From Streptomyces ossamyceticus (GTDB taxonomy: Bacteria; Actinomycetota; Actinomycetes; Streptomycetales; Streptomycetaceae): a stretch of 54,363 bases of DNA. Below the pieces are notes generated by a model. The model was not told where the DNA came from. It worked only from the letters and a program-made list of their open reading frames with translations, and did no database searches. The stretch spans positions 1 to 54,363 of the forward strand of contig NZ_LIQX01000002.1 of NCBI RefSeq assembly GCF_001418475.1, given 5' to 3'. Shown piece by piece: positions 37,844 through 48,257 of this stretch. The position numbers and the translations under genes are program-made. Each line of letters begins with the position of its first letter. Position 1 is the first letter of the stretch.

Positions 37844-39151
37844 ATGGACCGCACCACCATACGCAGCCGCAGACTCCTGGCGCTCGCCACCGCGGCGGTC
37901 ATGGCCTTCGGAGTCGCCGCGTGCAGCGATGACAAGAACGACTCGGCCGGAGAATCGGGCCACAGCGGGCCGGTGAAGATGGAGTTCTGGGGCTGGGCCG
38001 GCTACGAGAAGATAGTCGACCAGTGGAACGCCGCCCACCCGGACATCAAGGTCACCTTCAAGAAGATCCCGTCGGGCCCTGCGGGCGGCTACACCCAGAT
38101 CAACAACGCGCTCGCTGCAGGCAACGGCCCGTGCCTGGCCCAGATCGAGTACCAGAACATCCCGTCGATGCTCGTGAAGAACTCGGTCATGGACATCACG
38201 CGATACGCGAGCGACGGCATGGACAAGTACGTCCCGTCGGCCGTCTCCGCCTCCAGCGTCGGCGACAAGATCTACGGGGTTCCGGTGGACATCGGCCCGA
38301 TGGTCCTCTTCTACCGCAAGGACCTGTTCGACAAATACGGCATCAGTAAGCCGCCGGCCACCTGGGCCGAGTACAAGGCCGACGCCGAGAAGGTCAAAAC
38401 CGCCGACCCTGCTGTGAAGTTCGGCACCAAGCTCGGCGACGGCGCCGGTTTGGCGTCCTTCACCCTGCAGACCGGTCAGTCCTGGTACTCGACCCAGGGA
38501 GACAGCTGGACCGTCAACATCGACAACCCCGGCACCCGCAAGGTCGCCTCCTACTGGCAGGACCTGAAGGACCAGGGTCTGGTGGCGAAGCACGGCAGCG
38601 CCTGGGACCCGCAGTTCAACAAGGCCTCCGAAGCCGGCAAAGTGCTGACGTTCGTCAGCGCCTCCTGGGCCGCGGGCGGTCTGAAGTCGGACCTGAAGGG
38701 CGAGGCCGGCAAGTGGAGGGTGGCCCCGATGCCGACCTGGGAGGCCGGCGACAACAAGAGCGCCAGCAGCGGCGGCTCGGCCACCTCGGTGATCACCGGC
38801 TGCAGGACGCCCCGTGAAGCGGTGCAGTTCGCCGATTTCCTCTCCAGTGACCCGCAGGCCGTGAAGACGGGCATCGAAGGCGGGCTCTACCCGGCGTCGA
38901 AGGCCGGACAGGACGACCCGTTGCTCACGGGCGGTGACCCGTTCTTCGGCGGCCAGAAGGTCGGTGACGTGTACAGGGCCTCCGCCGCGCGGGTACCCAG
39001 CACCTGGACCAACGGCCCGACCTTCCAGCAGGTCGAGACGGACTTCACCGGCGCCATCGGCAAGGGCACCCTGCCGGAGGCGGTCACCAAGGTCCAGACC
39101 TCGACGGTCGCCGCGATCAAGAAGCTCGGCTTGTCGGTGACCAACGGCTGA
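37844..39151 (+). CDS. Sugar ABC transporter substrate-binding lipoprotein
   Basis: A 435-residue family 1 binding protein with signal and lipobox (AVMAFGVAACS). Mature features are MEFWGWAGYEKIVDQWNAAH, QIEYQNIPSMLVKNSVMDIT, DIGPMVLFYRKDLFDKYGI and a C-terminal KGTLPEAVTKVQ. It follows GH2 by 67 bases and precedes two permeases, again with no ATPase, so MsiK-type sharing is likely. The cargo is probably a galactose- or arabinose-containing oligosaccharide, given GH2 and the GH51 relic in the same run. Confidence 0.93.
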   Translation: MDRTTIRSRRLLALATAAVMAFGVAACSDDKNDSAGESGHSGPVKMEFWGWAGYEKIVDQWNAAHPDIKVTFKKIPSGPAGGYTQINNALAAGNGPCLAQIEYQNIPSMLVKNSVMDITRYASDGMDKYVPSAVSASSVGDKIYGVPVDIGPMVLFYRKDLFDKYGISKPPATWAEYKADAEKVKTADPAVKFGTKLGDGAGLASFTLQTGQSWYSTQGDSWTVNIDNPGTRKVASYWQDLKDQGLVAKHGSAWDPQFNKASEAGKVLTFVSASWAAGGLKSDLKGEAGKWRVAPMPTWEAGDNKSASSGGSATSVITGCRTPREAVQFADFLSSDPQAVKTGIEGGLYPASKAGQDDPLLTGGDPFFGGQKVGDVYRASAARVPSTWTNGPTFQQVETDFTGAIGKGTLPEAVTKVQTSTVAAIKKLGLSVTNG

Positions 39152-39251
39152 GGCGGCACGACTCCAGCCGCTCCGAAGGATTCCCGCGGCCGCCCGTATC
39201 CGGCGCCGCGGGGATCCGTTCCCTGACGACAAACCGCCCAGCGAGGTTTCC

Positions 39252-40232
39252 ATGAGCAGTCCCAGCAGCACCCGGACCGCGTCACCGCCGCGGCCGGCGC
39301 CCGCGGTCACCGGCCGCGTCTTCCCCGCCGGCCGGCCGCGGCGCGCCGGCCTGCGCAGCGCGTTGACCGCGTCAGGTTTCCTGGCGCCGTTCGCGGTCCT
39401 CTTCCTGACCATGATGGTCGCGCCGATCTGTTACGCGATCTACCAGAGCTTCTTCACCGTCCGCCGCGCCGGGCTTTTCGGCGGTACGCAGTCCACCGAG
39501 TTCACGGGACTGTCCAACTACGCCGATGCCTTCGGCGACCACGACTTCACCGCGTCGATCGTGCGGGTCGTGCTGTTCGGCTGCGTCCAGGTCCCGGTCA
39601 TGCTCGTCCTGGCCCTCCTGCTCGCGCTCCTGCTGGACTCCCGCTCGGCCCGGCTGCGGAAGACCTACCGGCTCACGTTCTTCCTGCCCTACGCGCTGCC
39701 GGGTGCGATCGCCGCGTTGATGTGGTCCTTCCTTCTGGTGAAGGACCTCTCGCCGTTCACCGGACCGCTGTCCCACCTCGGGATCGACGTCGACTTCCTG
39801 TCGCCGTCGTGGGTCCCGTTCTCGATCGGGAACATGATCACGTGGGGTTGGACCGGCTACAACATGCTGATCATCTACTCCGCGCTGCAGACGATCCCGG
39901 CGGAGGTGATGGAGGCCGCCGCGCTCGACGGTTGCACCGGATGGCGCCTGGCGTGGGCGGTGAAGATCCCGCTGGTGCGTCCCGCGCTGGTGCTGACCAC
40001 GGTCTTCTCCATCATCGGGACGGCGCAGCTGTACACCGAGCCTGCGGTCCTGGTCGGCGCGCGCATCCCGGGCGTCGACCCGAAGTTCTCCCCGATCATG
40101 AACTCGACCGTGGCCATGGACGTGGGCGGCCAGAACCTGGCCGCCGCCCAGTCCGTCGTGCTCGCGGTGATCACCCTCGTGCTGTCGTTCGGATTCCTCA
40201 AGTACAACCAGCGCAAGGGAGCGATGGCATGA
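39252..40232 (+). CDS. Sugar ABC transporter permease, MalF type
   Basis: A 326-residue protein with an extended basic N-terminus and six membrane segments (LTASGFLAPFAVLFLTMMV, VPVMLVLALLLALLL). The ATPase-contact loop is EVMEAAALDGCTGWRL with VKIPLVRPA. GAGG lies just upstream of ATG 39252. The stop overlaps the next permease (ATGA). Confidence 0.93.
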   Translation: MSSPSSTRTASPPRPAPAVTGRVFPAGRPRRAGLRSALTASGFLAPFAVLFLTMMVAPICYAIYQSFFTVRRAGLFGGTQSTEFTGLSNYADAFGDHDFTASIVRVVLFGCVQVPVMLVLALLLALLLDSRSARLRKTYRLTFFLPYALPGAIAALMWSFLLVKDLSPFTGPLSHLGIDVDFLSPSWVPFSIGNMITWGWTGYNMLIIYSALQTIPAEVMEAAALDGCTGWRLAWAVKIPLVRPALVLTTVFSIIGTAQLYTEPAVLVGARIPGVDPKFSPIMNSTVAMDVGGQNLAAAQSVVLAVITLVLSFGFLKYNQRKGAMA

Positions 40233-41119
40233 GCGTGATCTCGGCCGCCCGGCCCACCCGACCGACCCGGCCCGCCCGCCGCCGTGCCACTGACATCGCC
40301 AGCAAGACCGTCGTCAACGGCGTGCTGGGCCTGATGGCCCTGTACACGCTGATCCCGCTGTGGTGGCTGTTCGTCTCCTCGACGAAGGAATCGGGCTACC
40401 TCTACACCGGTACGCCGCTGTGGTTCTCCCACTTCGACCTGGTCACCAACATCAGGGACGTGTTCGCCTTCGAGGGCGGCATCTTCGCCACCTGGCTCGC
40501 CAACAGCGCGCTGTACAGCCTCGTCGGCGCCGCCGTCGGCACCCTGCTGTCCGCGATGGCCGGCTACGCGCTGTCCAAGTTCCACTTCCGCGGTCGCGAA
40601 GGCGTGTTCAACGTCGTCCTCGCCTCGGTTCTCATTCCGGCGCCGATGTTCGCCCTGCCGTTGTTCCTGCTCATGGCCAAGCTCGACATCACCAACTCCT
40701 ACTGGTCGGTGTTGCTGCCGAGCTGTGTCAGCCCGTTCGGTGTCTACCTGTGCCGGATCTTCGCCGCGGCGTCCGTCCCGGACGAACTCCTTGAGGCCGC
40801 ACGGCTCGACGGAGCAGGCGAACGCCGCACCTTCTTCCGGATCGCCCTGCCGCTGATGTCGCCTGCCCTGGTGACCGTCTTTCTTTTCCAGTTCGTCGGC
40901 ATCTGGAACAACTACCTGCTGCCCTCGCTCATGCTCAACAGCCCCTCACTGCAGCCTGTCACGGTGGGCCTGGTGCAGTGGCGCGCGGAGAGAGCCAGCG
41001 GAGTGCCGACGCTGATGCCGATCACCGGTGCCTTCCTGTCGCTGATCCCTCTGCTCGTCGCCTTCATCTGTCTCCAGCGGTTCTGGCGCAAGGGCCTGAC
41101 CGCAGGCGCCGTCAAGTAG
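40229..41119 (+). CDS. Sugar ABC transporter permease, MalG type
   Basis: A 296-residue protein with six membrane segments and the EAA loop ELLEAARLDGAGERRTFF followed by ALPLMSPAL. It is translationally coupled to the upstream permease. The next gene in the run, a GH51 enzyme, is destroyed, so this is the last intact gene of the LacI-controlled operon. Confidence 0.93.
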   Translation: MSVISAARPTRPTRPARRRATDIASKTVVNGVLGLMALYTLIPLWWLFVSSTKESGYLYTGTPLWFSHFDLVTNIRDVFAFEGGIFATWLANSALYSLVGAAVGTLLSAMAGYALSKFHFRGREGVFNVVLASVLIPAPMFALPLFLLMAKLDITNSYWSVLLPSCVSPFGVYLCRIFAAASVPDELLEAARLDGAGERRTFFRIALPLMSPALVTVFLFQFVGIWNNYLLPSLMLNSPSLQPVTVGLVQWRAERASGVPTLMPITGAFLSLIPLLVAFICLQRFWRKGLTAGAVK

Positions 41120-41165
41120 CGCGTTCGCCGCCTCACACACCTCCTGAACTGCAAAGGATCCCGTC

Positions 41166-42615
<1,450 letters not shown>

Positions 42616-42710
42616 TCGACATTTCGGGATCGCCGAGCATGACGGCTCACGGCGTCGAGAGCTGTCCGGTCTCAGATAAGTCCGGGTGAGGCGGTCCCCT
42701 GACCTGCGGT

Positions 42711-42763
42711 GCCCGGACTTGAGCGAGACGGGTTTCGCAAGATCGTCTCACTCAAGTCCGGGC
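42711..42763. repeat. 19-bp inverted repeat between convergent genes
   Basis: GCCCGGACTTGAGCGAGAC (42711-42729) and GTCTCACTCAAGTCCGGGC (42745-42763) pair at 18 of 19 positions around a 15-base loop. A further AAGTCCGGG lies at about 42678-42686. It works as a two-way terminator between the GH51 relic and the phosphatase, or it may be the ends of an excised IS. Confidence 0.75.
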
Positions 42764-42777
42764 AAACGCCTTCTTGG

Positions 42778-43398
42778 TCAGATATGGAGTTCGGGCGGGA
42801 AGCCGGTCCAGCGCAGTTCTGCGGGCAGATGCCGCATGTCGTTGTAGAAGAGCACGGAGGCCGGCTTATCGGGTGCGTAGCGGATGACCGTCAGAGCCGC
42901 GTTGCTGTGGTTGAGGCCCATCCAACGCCACTCGGGCGCGTCGAGGGCAGCCCGGATGAGCCAGCCGATGAGGAAGTTGTGCGTGACAACCAGTTCATGG
43001 CGGGGGCGATCTCCGTCGACCGGACCTGTAAATTCGGCAAGTGCTTCCCGCGCCAGCGGTCCACCATTGCGCTCCTCTTCCGGAAACTGAGCGAGGAAGC
43101 TGAGCATGGCGTCGGCCGAATCCGGCGGCAGATCCTCCTTCGTAGGCAGGTAGGGGATGTAGTCACCGGCCAGTTCCGACTGGTGCAGTGGGACGGCGGC
43201 AAGTTGTGCACTGATCAGCTGGGCCGTCTGCTGCGCCCGAGGCAGCGGCCCGTGATATATCGCCGAAAGTGGGGTGCTCTGGAGTCGTTCTCCGAGCAGA
43301 ACGGCTTGGCGCCGGCCGCTTTCCGTCAGGGTTGTCTCGTCTGCTGACGCTTCACCGTGCCGGGCGAGGTAGAGGTATCGAGTGGCTGTGTCTGTCAT
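42778..43398 (-). CDS. Histidine phosphatase-family protein
   Basis: A 206-residue phosphoglycerate-mutase-like phosphatase. The phospho-acceptor motif is LYLARHGEAS near the N-terminus; AIYHGPLPRAQQTAQLI gives the second arginine, and VVTHNFLIGW the second histidine. ATG 43398 has GGAG 8 bases upstream; ATG 43419 would add seven residues. It stands alone between repeats and a broken transposon module, so its substrate cannot be inferred. Confidence 0.88.
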   Translation of the reverse strand: MTDTATRYLYLARHGEASADETTLTESGRRQAVLLGERLQSTPLSAIYHGPLPRAQQTAQLISAQLAAVPLHQSELAGDYIPYLPTKEDLPPDSADAMLSFLAQFPEEERNGGPLAREALAEFTGPVDGDRPRHELVVTHNFLIGWLIRAALDAPEWRWMGLNHSNAALTVIRYAPDKPASVLFYNDMRHLPAELRWTGFPPELHI

Positions 43399-43486
43399 GT
43401 CCCGGGTCTCCGTTGCCATCCGTGATCTTGTATGCCGGGATGGACGCTGAGCTCGTTGTGCATAGTTCCGTCGCGGCTGAGCTGGC

Positions 43487-44392
43487 TCAGTTGGCGATGA
43501 GTGTGGGGACGCCTTCGGGGTTGCCGAGCCGATACTCGATCTCCGCGGCTGACGACTTCACAGTCTTCGTGAGCCAGATGCGGCTGGTCCCGCGAATCGG
43601 GCTCTCGGTGGGGAAGCGCTGATGGAACTGGACGATGCTGCTGAGAGAGACGTAGAAGTCGTCGCTCATCGCCAGTTTCCTCCAGTGGGGAGACGTGAAC
43701 ATGTGGATCAGCGCGACGCGTTCGGGGAATCCGGCTGCTGTCAGCCAGGGTTCCTTCCTGTCCGGCTCGACTTCGGGCCCTTTGACTCGGACCAGGTCGT
43801 GAAGGGTCTCGGCTCGGTGGACGAGCCGCTAGTGGCGGTGGGCGAGCCCGGCCCAGAGCCCTGCGGTGAGTTCCTCGCAGAGGTCGATGAGGGCTGTGCC
43901 GTGATGTCGGCGAAGGCGCCAGTACTTCTGCTGTGCTCGAACGACAGCGGGGGTGCGGGACAGATCGAGCTGCTCCTCGGGCGCGTGGACGTGCTGACCG
44001 ACCCATAGTCTGTGGCGGATGCAGACGTTGTCGTGAATGGGTGCCCAGATCTGGGCGGGAAGTGTCGCGCCTGTGCGCGCGACGACGCAACGGCGGCAGG
44101 CCCAGCGAAGGACGTGGTTATCCGGGATGGCGGGCGGATCCGCAGGGCGGTCGTCGGTCTGAAGGTCAGGGAGTGTGCGGACCAGGTGTTGTCGAGTCTG
44201 GCCGCTGAGGATGCAGAGGACATCGACGCTGGTCAGGCGAGATTCCAGCCAGCGTGACGGTGCTCGCAGTCGGGCCAGAGGGACATGGTTGGCCAGGGCC
44301 AGTCGGGACCAGTAGGACGACTCGCACTCGCCGGGAAACGGCGGCAGCGGGATGGGCAGAGGACGGATCAGGGCCGGACGGAACACGTTCAT
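43487..44392 (-). pseudogene. TniQ-like transposition protein, nonsense mutation
   Basis: ATG 44392 overlaps the tniB stop (ATGA). MNVFRPALIRPLPIPLPPFP GECESSYWSRLALANHV-type text, SWLESRLTS-like stretch and the zinc-ribbon-like WACRRCVVARTGATLPAQIW are typical of TniQ. An in-frame TAG at 43831-43829 interrupts; the same frame then continues RLVHRAETLHDLVRVKG, HMFTSPHWRKLAMSDDFYVS and LSSIVQFHQRFPTESP to 43487, giving 301 residues in total. One base change separates it from an intact gene, unless a suppressor exists. Confidence 0.78.
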
Positions 44393-45409
44393 CCCGTGTG
44401 GGGCAGGGATGAGGGACGGTTGTGGCCGGAGGATTCGCTGCTGTGGTCGATGCGGATGTTCTTGATCGTGGTCCGGGTGATGCGTTCGGTCCCGTCCAGG
44501 AACGCGGAGATCGCCGCAGCCCGGACAAGGTGGGAGAGACTTCCGATCATGCCGGCCCGTGCGCTGGTGCAGGTATTTCACCATCTCCACCAGGGTGTTG
44601 GGCTCGTGCCGGTGGAGGCGGAGGGTGTTCTCCATGGAGGCGATCAGGGACCGCCACTCGCTGTTGAGAGGGAAGGGGCCCGTGCGGATGAGGACGCAGC
44701 GGCCGGCGAGCTGCTTGCCGCGAATGCCGGTGAACAACCCGGACTGCTCGACGTCGATCCCGGCATAGACCAAGGTCGCGGGCAGGTGCTCGGTGAAGTA
44801 CTTCAGGTGGTCGGAGAGGTCTTCACCGGCGATGGTGGCGTGGTTGAGCAGATGGATCTCGTCGACCAGGACCAGGTCCGTGCGGGCCTCGATGAGCACT
44901 TGGCAGACGGCGCTGGTGACGTCGATGGTGTTGTGCCTCGGGCCGATCACAGGCAGGCCGAGGAATCGGGCGAACTCCATGGCGAGTTTGGGCGGGGACC
45001 CCTTGGGCGGGGCGGTGATGTATACGACCGGGATGCGGGCGCTTCCCGGAAAGCGTTGCCGGACACGCAGTTCGTGCAGGCGGCCGAGCTGCTTGAGAGC
45101 GGTGGTCTTCCCGGAGGTCCACTCCCCGGAGACGATGAGTCCGCGACGGACGCCGTGCTCGCGCTGGTTGAGCAGGGTCAGCAGTCGTCCCTGGTGGGCG
45201 ATGTCCTTGACCGTGGACGTGCGAACGACCTGGAGTTCGGAGTGGTAGGCGATGAGGGCCTCGGCGTAGGCGTCCCGCATCGGCGGGCTCAGGGCCTGCC
45301 ATTGCTGTTCGGGCAGCAGGTCGAAGACGGCCGGGTCTTCTTCGATGAACCGGCGCCAGCCCTCCAGCCGCGTGGACGGGTCCGTGCGGTCCTCGCCGAG
45401 CCCAGGCAC
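44389..45409 (-). pseudogene. TniB-like AAA+ ATPase, frameshifted
   Basis: GTG 45409 begins VPGLGEDRTDPSTRLEGW. The Walker A is IVSGEWTSGKTTALKQL, Walker B DLVLVDEIHLLNHATI, followed by LVYAGIDVEQSGLFTG and RLHRHEPNTLVEMVKYLHQR. One extra base near 44552 breaks frame; the native end is MIGSLSHLVRAAAISAFLDG then TERITRTTIKNIRID, stopping at 44389. The tniA transposase that should lie upstream is absent, replaced exactly at the gene start by a beta-helix gene relic. Such TniB proteins direct target choice in Tn7/Tn5053-like elements. Confidence 0.8.
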
Positions 45410-45416
45410 TTCCTCA

Positions 45417-45680
45417 CCGTCTGTCTGCGCGGCGGCACCTAACGCCTGTCCCAGGCGTTCGCCCTGCCCGCGTCCGACTCCTGGCGCAACGGCTTCAAGG
45501 TGGTTACGCCACGCCCGGGCGAGAAGCGCGTCTTGAGCGGGGCGACCAACGTCAGCGGGTTCACCGTTTTCGACAGTGGCACGAACATCTACCGCGCCTC
45601 CGAACAGCTGCCGGCACGCAGAGCCGGCAGCTGTTCGTCGACGGAGTGCGGGTCCAGCGCGTTGCGAGGGCACCGGCTTG
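45417..45680 (+). pseudogene. Relic of a GH141/GH120-like beta-helix gene
   Basis: Reads TVCLRGGT, stop, RLSQAFALPASDSWRNGFKV, then PGEKRVLSGATNVSGFTVFD, and after a frameshift GTQSRQLFVDGVRVQRVAR. It aligns closely with residues about 77-160 of the intact enzyme at 12526-15546. It has a TAA replacing a tyrosine, and no start or end. It abuts the tniB start, so transposition or deletion probably created the joint. Confidence 0.85.
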
Positions 45681-45697
45681 CCGTCCTGCAACGCCTA

Positions 45698-45734
45698 CCC
45701 ACCCGGTCGTGTGCCGCAGCCCCGACCGGGTGGG
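45698..45734 (-). terminator. Terminator hairpin of the GH29 gene
   Basis: CCCACCCGGTCG/CGACCGGGTGGG, perfect 12-bp stem with a 13-base loop, 27 bases beyond the GH29 stop. No T-run, as is common in actinobacteria. Confidence 0.75.
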
Positions 45735-45760
45735 AAGGTGGGTCACCGGGAAGGCGCCGG

Positions 45761-47824
45761 TCAGGAGACCGGCCGGATCGTCCAGAGCAGGTTGTTGTTC
45801 TGCTGCCAGGTCCACTGCTTGGTCACGGACCCTGAGGTGACCTTGCCGCCGCTGTCGAGGACCAGTCCCGTGCTGCGATTGGCGATCGAGTACTGGCCCT
45901 GGCCGCGGGGGGTGATGCGCCACTGCTGCGTGTCGCTGCCGTCCCAGGCCTTCTGCCGGGCCGGATCGCCGTTGGCGGTGGAGCCCCAGCCGTCGGCGAC
46001 CATGCCGTTGGTGCGGTTGACGAGCTTGTAGTAACCGTCGCCGAGTTCGACTGCCTGCCACTGAAGATTGGAGTAGTTTCCCGGCGACCACTGCTTCAGC
46101 CTCGAGCCGCTGGCGACATCGCCGCCGCTGTCCAGCACCAAGCGGCTGGTGACATTCGTCAGGCGGAAGTACTTGTCGGGCCTGAATGTCACCTTCAGTG
46201 ATCGGATCGCGTCGTTGTTGCCGGTCGCCACGAGGTCGGGGTTGCTGGAGGTGAACGTCCAGGCGGTGCCGGTGAAGTTGTCGCCGGAGTAGCCCGTCAC
46301 CTGGTAGCCGTCGGGTACCAGGATGGAGGAGGCCATGGCGGGCCCCAGGCCTGCGGCGGACAGCTGGGAGGACGTGTAGCTGCCCAGCGGCAGAATGGCG
46401 CTGTTGCCTTGATAGCTGACGTTCTGGAACACCGTCGCCGATGTGGAAACCCCGATGGGCATGCCCAAGACCTCGACACACACCACGGAGACGTTGGCGT
46501 TCGGCGCGGTGGTCGGCACGGTGACGTCGATGGTGCCGCCGCTGATGGTGTACGAGAGCGAGACCGAGGGGTTGTTCATCAGGTAGACGCGGCTGATCGT
46601 GTTGTCGATCGCCGGGATCCGCAGCTGGCCGTTCGTGGGCCAGGTGAAGACGTGGGCGAAGAGCTTGCCGCTCTTCTTGGTGACCTTCCCCCACGCCGGT
46701 TCGAAGGTGAACGGGCTGCCGCTGGTGCCGTGAATGCTGTCGCTGTACGTCGACATCCACGAGGCCAGGCCGTTCAGGACGGATTCCGTTCCGGGGGTGA
46801 CCAGGCCCTCGCCCGTGGGGCCGATGTTCAACAGGTAGTTGCCGTCCCGGGAGACCACCGTGACGAGTTCCCGGACGAGGTCCTTCAGGGGTCTGTAGCG
46901 GGTCTCGAGGTCCGCGTTGTAACCCCAGGAGCCGTTCATGGTGGCGCACTTCTCCCACTGCCGGTCCATCGGCTGGGCGGGTATCGCGAACTCCGCGACG
47001 GCGTAGTCGCCGAGACCGAGGTCCCGCTTGACCCGTTCGTTGACGATGAGGCCGGGCTTGCGGGCGATCAGCCAGTTGTAGAGGTCGATGCCGTCCGATT
47101 TCAGCCACCAGTCCGTAAGGGTGGGGCTGGAAGGCTCGCCGGACCAGTCGCCGTCGAACCACAGCAGAGCCGGGTCGTAGCGGTCCAGCAGTTCCTGGAG
47201 CTGCGCCTTCATGTCGGCGATGTAGGCGGTGCGGGCGGCCTGCGAGGACATGGTGGTGAAACCGCCCTGGTAGCGGTCGACTTGTGACGGATGGTTCCAG
47301 TCGAGGATCGAGTAGTACAGGCAGAACTTGATCCCACGGCTCTCGCACTCCCTCTTGAGGTCCCCGAGCACGTCGGTCTGGAAGCCGCTGTAGTCATGCA
47401 GGTTGTACAGCTTGTCGCCGGTGGTGTCGGTGAAGCTCGCCACGCCGGAGTTCCACATCGCGTAGCCCTCGTGGTGCTTGGCGGTGATCACGAGGTACTT
47501 CATGCCGGCGTTCTTGGCCAGTTCGGCGATGGCGGCGGCGTTGAACTGGCTCGGGTCGAAAGGTTGGCTGACCTGGGTCTGGTAGTTCACCTTGCTCCAC
47601 CGCTGCTGGTTCATCGCCCACTCGCCCTTGGCGAGATGCGCGTAGGACCCGAAGTGGATGAACATCCCGAACCGGGCCTGGTACCACCAGTCCATCTTCG
47701 AGGGGACGTCGTATGCCTCGGCGGTGGAGGGCCACAGGGCCTGCGGCAGCCCGAAGGCCGCCACTCCTCCGGCGAGGGCGGCGGCTTTCATCAGAGAGCG
47801 TCTGCTGAGGGAGGCAGAGGACAT
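45761..47824 (-). CDS. Secreted GH29 alpha-L-fucosidase with C-terminal lectin domain
   Basis: A 687-residue Tat-exported enzyme (SRRSLMKAAALAGGVAAFG). The catalytic barrel shows the GH29 pattern WWYQARFGMFIHFGSYAHLA, YLVITAKHHEGYAMW, the nucleophile Asp in LLWFDGDWSG (about 221) and GNYLLNIGPTGEG. A beta-sandwich follows, then a ricin-like/RICIN_14 trefoil (about 552-687) with repeated LVLDSGG. It releases alpha-linked L-fucose with retention. ATG 47824 has GGAG 8 bases upstream. The promoter carries two CATCSGATG sites and an inverted repeat. Complements the GH95 enzyme and feeds the fucose catabolic genes. Confidence 0.93.
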   Translation of the reverse strand: MSSASLSRRSLMKAAALAGGVAAFGLPQALWPSTAEAYDVPSKMDWWYQARFGMFIHFGSYAHLAKGEWAMNQQRWSKVNYQTQVSQPFDPSQFNAAAIAELAKNAGMKYLVITAKHHEGYAMWNSGVASFTDTTGDKLYNLHDYSGFQTDVLGDLKRECESRGIKFCLYYSILDWNHPSQVDRYQGGFTTMSSQAARTAYIADMKAQLQELLDRYDPALLWFDGDWSGEPSSPTLTDWWLKSDGIDLYNWLIARKPGLIVNERVKRDLGLGDYAVAEFAIPAQPMDRQWEKCATMNGSWGYNADLETRYRPLKDLVRELVTVVSRDGNYLLNIGPTGEGLVTPGTESVLNGLASWMSTYSDSIHGTSGSPFTFEPAWGKVTKKSGKLFAHVFTWPTNGQLRIPAIDNTISRVYLMNNPSVSLSYTISGGTIDVTVPTTAPNANVSVVCVEVLGMPIGVSTSATVFQNVSYQGNSAILPLGSYTSSQLSAAGLGPAMASSILVPDGYQVTGYSGDNFTGTAWTFTSSNPDLVATGNNDAIRSLKVTFRPDKYFRLTNVTSRLVLDSGGDVASGSRLKQWSPGNYSNLQWQAVELGDGYYKLVNRTNGMVADGWGSTANGDPARQKAWDGSDTQQWRITPRGQGQYSIANRSTGLVLDSGGKVTSGSVTKQWTWQQNNNLLWTIRPVS

Positions 47825-47872
47825 GGTGCGGCTCCATGTGTCGGGGGCGGGAGGGAGGAGAGCAGGGTGTGA

Positions 47873-47909
47873 GGAGCGGAACACCGGCGCGGTGGCTGTG
47901 TTCCGCTCC
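47873..47909. repeat. 12-bp perfect inverted repeat in the GH29 leader
   Basis: GGAGCGGAACAC, 13 bases, GTGTTCCGCTCC, 49-85 bases upstream of the GH29 start. It could form a leader hairpin or be an operator. Confidence 0.6.
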
Positions 47910-47922
47910 AACTTCCAGAAGA

Positions 47923-48016
47923 CATCCGATGGATTTATAGATGAACCACGATGGCCGCGTCTACAGCTGAGTCGATACCCGTCCAAAGATCGATGCGGAG
48001 CGCTATACATCGGATC
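47923..48016 (-). promoter_or_regulatory. Paired CATCSGATG-type operator sites upstream of GH29
   Basis: CATCCGATG at 47923-47931 and CATCGGATC at 48008-48016, centres 85 bp apart, near eight helical turns. The proximal site overlaps a TATAAA-like box on the minus strand. The arrangement matches those of the beta-helix and GH43 genes. Confidence 0.65.
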
Positions 48017-48257
48017 TATGGCGAGGAGCTATCCAACCTGGTGGGGTATAGGGGTGGCGGTTCCGTGGGGAATGATGGCGTGCTGTGGCCCGCAGCACGT
48101 TGTCCAGGCAGACGTCCACCACCAGTACTTGGTCAAGATGGTCAGGTCCCCGCTGGGTGCGGTCTGCGCTCGTCGGGGCCGACGCGGACGCGCTGGGAGT
48201 CAGAACCAGGACGGCAGCCGCCGCGGTGACGGCGGACTTCGACGCGATGGGGCGCAT
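48003..48257 (-). pseudogene. Signal-peptide remnant of a lost secreted protein
   Basis: ATG 48257 gives MRPIASKSAVTAAAAVLVLT then PSASASAPTSADRT, a convincing secretion signal, followed by unstructured text (DQVLVVDVCLDNVL) that matches no family and runs into the GH29 promoter. The mature protein seems to have been deleted. Confidence 0.5.

Noticed and set aside
37814..39412. 532-residue minus frame opposite the binding lipoprotein
   Set aside because: Antisense shadow; the + strand lipobox and binding-protein pattern are decisive.
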